The notes below the pieces were generated by a model, which was not told where the DNA came from, searched no databases, and saw nothing but the letters and a program-made list of their open reading frames with translations. Shown one piece after another: positions 60,018-64,000 of a stretch of DNA of 64,000 nt. The translations under genes and the position numbers were made by a program. Origin of the DNA: Dactylonectria macrodidyma (taxonomy: Eukaryota > Ascomycota > Sordariomycetes > Hypocreales > Nectriaceae); assembly GCA_020744425.1 (NCBI GenBank), contig JAGMUV010000002.1, forward strand, positions 3,020,501 to 3,084,500. The letters run 5' to 3'. Numbering within the stretch: position 1 is the first letter of the stretch; every line of letters starts with the position of its first letter.

Positions 60018-60401
60018 CCCTGTCACCTCAGCCATTGAGAAAGGACATCGGCCTGCCGATCACTTTACAGAGTCGTCACACCTTTTCCCTTCCATACGGA
60101 CAGGGAACTCCACTGTTCTCCTGCCCAGTCCGCTTCAGAAGACGGATTGACGCACGTCACATCCAGACACTTAAGACTTCGCTGATCCCACCTTGGACCC
60201 GACAAACCTCTTCAAACGTCTCCAAATCAAAACGATCATCTTGTCTTTGATCTGTGTGACCGACTTGGCTTTTTCTCTAGTCAGGATCCCGCATCTGATC
60301 AACAAACCTTTTTTTTTTCTCCCACACTATCAACAACCACCTATGCTCACTCGACCTTTCATCTCAACTTCAACCTCACAAAGCCTCATTCACACATCAA
60401 C

Positions 60402-61641
60402 ATGACCATGACTCTCGACACTACACAGCAACGGTTTGGGCCTTCGCTGAACTTTGACTACTCAGCGCCCGCACAACCTCCTGCTTTCTCTAACCCATGG
60501 TCATCGGCATCATCACCACCTCAACCCGCCCCAGCGGGCGGTGGCCTCTTCGTCGGCAGCCATCAGGGTCTTAACCCCAACATGATGGCCGGCAAGCCGT
60601 CTCATAGTGGTCGTGCCAGCACTAGCAGTGCCTCCTCTATTGCATCATACGGCTCAATGCCCGTCGCCAACACTTCCGCAGGTAGCCTCAGCCCTTCTCC
60701 CTCAATGGCTGGTATCTACGAGCATCAGGACTTACTCAATGTGCCCCAAGATCTCCTCAGCATCAGCCGCATGCAAACTTCATCCGCTGCGTACGGAGAT
60801 CCGACGTACGCAACATCAGCTTCTCCAGTTAATGCCCACTTCGCGCCCACCTCTGTCGCTCCTTACGAGGCCATGGGTTACGCACCCGCCCCTGTTCGGC
60901 CACCGCACTTTGCGCTTGCACCCGAAGCAGACCATTCCAGGCGGTACTCACCACAGTTCGTGTTACCCAGTATTCATCAATGTTGTTTTGCGAGCGAGAT
61001 AACTGACTATCTGTCTAGGGGTCTACCACATGATGACCGGAGGAGCTTTGCCGATGCTCTTGACGCAAGTCATGGTATGCTTGCCATGAGCCAAGAAACC
61101 CCTAGGAACATCTACGGCGCCAGGAGCGACAGGTCTTCCGTAGACTCATACGGATTCCCTTCCACTCACTCCACCAGCTCCTCCATATCCTCCTCTGGTA
61201 ACTTCAGCTCCTACTATGGCGATTCAGTCTCCGATTACTCAACTGCTGGCTCAGACATTGAATCCGTCAACTCACGGGCTCTTCCTCGGCCTCAGGGATT
61301 GATGGCTTCCCAAATCCCTCCAGCCCCCCAGTCGATGATGGGACAGTTTAGTTCCAAGGTCTCGTCAAGCACACAGAAGAAGCACAAATGCAAGGTCTGT
61401 GACAAAAGGTTTACTCGACCGAGTTCCCTCCAGACTCACATGTATAGCCACACTGGCGAGAAGCGTACGTACCCGAAACCATGACAAGGTGGATGTAGCT
61501 AACACTTTCCTAGCATTCGCGTGCGAAGTTGAGGGTTGTGGCCGACATTTCTCGGTCGTTTCCAACCTTCGACGACACAGGAAGGTTCATCGCGGCGACG
61601 CTCGATCGGAAGCTGGGTCTGAGGACCACCACTCCGACTAA
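60402..61641 (+). CDS. flbC: C2H2 zinc-finger regulator, FlbC-like
   Basis: This is a probable nuclear transcription factor; FlbC acts upstream of conidiation genes in Aspergillus. Exons are 60402-60955, 61019-61464 and 61514-61641, giving 375 residues. Intron 1 (63 bases, GTTCGT...TCTAG) is in frame and stop-free; splicing joins YSPQ to GLPHDD. Intron 2 (49 bases) splits GEK|P between the fingers, restoring the linker TGEKPF. Finger 1 is CKVCDKRFTRPSSLQTHMYSH and finger 2 CEVEGCGRHFSVVSNLRRH with its final His in KVH, both near the C-terminus (about residues 309-359). The N-terminal 300 residues are Ser/Pro/Ala-rich and probably an activation region. Without intron 2 removal the second finger is lost. 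The gene name rests on recalled finger similarity and layout, so orthology is likely but not proven. Confidence 0.85.
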
Positions 61642-64000
61642 TCGAACATGCGATGTCTTCAACATCAGACCGGTTTTGATTCATCTACACGACGGCTCAT
61701 GGAGTCATAACTTTTTTCAACTCTACGAACGCAAGCAAATATATCACTCGCTCACCATCACAAAAGATGTGCTACGACGAGCCGGGGACTAGCAACGGCT
61801 CTCGAACGCACTTCTGGATTTAATCAACGCGTTTTTATTTTTATCACCTGGAAATACTACTACATCACGGCAAGCGCGGTATAGAGAAACGGACACAAAA
61901 GGCTGGCGGCGGAGGGGATGCCGACTGGCTAGGAGGGGGAAACCAACGGCGGTGTATTATCATTCGATTCGATCGTTTCGACGGGAGGGCAGACTCCTTG
62001 CAGCATTCTGCCCCCGCATGATCTAGCGGGAACTTGTTTTTTGGGGGGTTGTCTCTGGGATGGGCCTAGGCGAAGTGGACCAACCTATCGATACCCTTAC
62101 CTCCTGGCGTTTGGGGAGAGTTATCTGTTTTTTTTATTTTTGCAGCGCAGGACACGTCTATGTCGATTTACGTTTCGAATCGATCTGTCCTATCTAAGAT
62201 TCGAAGACTCCCAAGTTATCGGCACGCGGAAGGCAACATACACTGTTACATTACTGGCGTGGGAAGTGAGAGAGGGGCGGAGGCTCACGGGAGAGTGGGC
62301 GATTGTACGACTAGTTTCTACGTTACGGTAACGATATACCCGGTCGAGACGGTGGACAGTATCATCTGTTACATGTGTCTTTTGAGGCAAGGGCTTGTAT
62401 GAGCAGTCAAGGGAGGTTACGGGTGAAGCCGGGAAGCGGCAGACTTGAAGAGTTAGCTGGCGGAGTCGACAGACTGCGACAGCAGCAGCAAAGTTGAAAT
62501 TGAAATGCCCGAAGTACAATAGCACGGAGCGTTATTCTCAACATGGCCCCTTGACTTGATTCCGCAGATGAGTGACAAGGCATGGAAACATCAAAGAAAA
62601 ACGGTGCCTTGTCGAGCGTCGTACCACGTTGGGAAAATCAGTTCCCTGTGAGGACTGGTGATTACTTGCCCACGACAGGGGCACTCTGGCATCTGACTTG
62701 GTCTTAGAGACGGAAGAAGGCGTACGTCGTAGAGCAATCGCCCTTGACCTGGAACAAGGCTTCAGGAATCGGGTCCGTTCATTCTGGACCCGTTTGTGCT
62801 GGACAGGTTCGTCTTGGGCCCGTTCGATTTGGGCCCGTTCACTTGCGTCTCCTGATGCAGCCCCACCTGCATGTTCGTTTCTGGTTTCCCCCCTCCCCAA
62901 AGTGAGTTGGCTCAGAGCAAGGTGATACCCAGTAGAAGTGGCGACGGAATAAGCGCGAGGGTGGATGTCTCTGAGGTGAGGTGAGGGAAAACAAGGCGCG
63001 CAAGCCTCGACATCGCCTCGACGTCCTTGGCAAAAGCCCTTCCCCGGGAGGCTAACTTACTATGTAGACTAGATAGAGGCTGGTTGATGAGATGGTCAGT
63101 TGGTGGCTTGGAGGCTTGGAATAGCCGCTTGGCAGTTGCGGCGCGTCGTCCGCATCTCTCTTCTCTCGGCGCAGTATGTCCTAACGACCGACGACGGACG
63201 GGTGAAGGAGGAGAACAAAACAAACGTCGAACGTAGATTTCAGCTCGGGACACGGACGGTGAGAGTTTCTCAACAATGGGTTTGGATCTCATTGGGCGCT
63301 TCATCTCCGCCCGGGTAGTCAAAGAGGCATGCCACATGCTACGTGCTTACTGCTGGGTCGTAGTACAATACACAATTACACATGCCACAGGATGTGCAAT
63401 CTCGCAAGGCCCCCTTATTTCCTCATACTCGGATTTCTCCTGCTAGACGGCCGTGAGAATATGGAGTATGGAGGGCGAGCGCGTTGTGTTGATGGGGTTG
63501 GATGGCGGGATGGAGGAGGACGGGGGGGGGGATCTTGACTCGGGAGGGAATGGCACGGCGTTTCAGATGGGCTGTATCCCTGCTGAATGAGGCACTGCCA
63601 GGGGAGTAAGGCAGGGGAGTTAGGGCGAATATTCAGTTAGGGCGGCCTTGTCAAGACTGGACAAGCTTTTGGAGTGGAGAGATGATTTGGGGGCACGGGG
63701 ATGGGCGAGCCGGGATGAAGCTGGGTTGAGAGCCTGAGACGGACGAATGTGGGAAGGACGGAAATTAGAGGTTGAAGATTTGGAGATTGGAGATTGAAAA
63801 CAACATGGATTTGCTGAATAATGTTCCTAAGAATGAGAAGATGCCCGGGGGGGGGATGGATTTTTGATTCCAGGAATAGATAGGAAACTGCGCATCACTG
63901 TCAGTTCTGTTTGGAGTTGGCCGTTGAATCTATCTCACTGGATACGGTTGGTGGTGGAATAACAAAATCCACTGGTGAAGAGTGCTTCATAGTTGGTTCA
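61642..64000. other. Intergenic region to the window end
   Basis: The first few hundred bases should be the FlbC-like 3' UTR. The remainder contains small antisense-overlapping frames without domains, GTCTTGGGCCCGTTCG-like short repeats near 62780-62850, and purine-rich stretches near the end. I see no gene. Confidence 0.5.

Larger units (their letters stand above)
49259..60401. other. 11-kb gene-poor region upstream of the FlbC-like gene
   Basis: I find no convincing protein gene or RNA gene. The first 600 bases should be the RAX2 3' UTR. Scattered frames (for example 50546-50866, 106 residues with one hydrophobic segment; minus-strand frames at 54849-55861) lack recognisable domains or connected splice sites. 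A perfect 10-base inverted repeat is at 53394-53418. From about 58200 the plus strand is C-rich and T-rich with a 19-base tandem duplication (59980-60017), as expected for promoter and leader sequence of the downstream regulator. Confidence 0.45.

Overview
The window is nuclear DNA of a filamentous ascomycete (Pezizomycotina; the protein set and the short introns suggest a sordariomycete-type fungus, but the species cannot be named from this). Genes are intron-containing. Donors are GTAAGT, GTGAGT or GTATGT-like, most introns are 46-90 bases, and several carry CTAAC/CTAAT branch sites. Coding regions favour C/G in third positions. There are no bacterial features, rRNA, CRISPR arrays or intact transposons.

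Layout. About 0-12 kb: one Zn2Cys6 transcription factor (4353-6551) in a wide gene-poor setting, with homopolymer tracts and small tandem repeats downstream. About 12-18 kb: a cysteine-rich type I membrane protein (+) and, convergent to it, a 1171-residue F-box protein (-) ending in a prenylation box. About 18-26 kb: mostly non-coding DNA with a (TTG)n microsatellite and an island of small unrecognised ORFs at 23.3-25.4 kb. About 26-42.5 kb is the dense housekeeping core: an ERD1/EXS membrane protein (+), a disordered protein (+), a CoA-diphosphatase-type Nudix hydrolase (+), a Ctr copper transporter (-), 3-hydroxyanthranilate dioxygenase (+), a FAHD1-like acylpyruvase (-), Utp12/Dip2 (-), Arp2/3 subunit ARPC2 (+) and the Lcl3-type nuclease (+). 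About 45.5-49.3 kb: the polarity protein RAX2 after a ~3-kb leader or promoter region. About 49.3-60.4 kb: 11 kb without a convincing gene, leading into a FlbC-type C2H2 regulator (60402-61641). The rest is intergenic.

Functional picture. There are no operons. Several neighbours share intergenic space: Utp12/ARPC2 and Ctr/HAAO diverge, while Nudix/Ctr, HAAO/FAHD1 and the cysteine-rich/F-box pair converge. The set mixes housekeeping (ribosome biogenesis, actin branching, kynurenine pathway, copper uptake, CoA turnover) with growth and development genes (RAX2, FlbC-like factor, Zn2Cys6 factor). The regulators sit in the longest intergenic regions.

I did not find a clearly new multi-gene system. 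The observations most worth checking are: an F-box protein that appears to be a prenylation substrate (terminal CIVM after a lysine-rich tail); two stop-free in-frame introns in the two transcription factors; an ARPC2 intron whose best-looking splice sites break the frame; a putative peroxisomal signal on the Nudix enzyme; and the unrecognised ORF island at 23.3-25.4 kb. Exon coordinates were read by eye from splice consensus and frame continuity.
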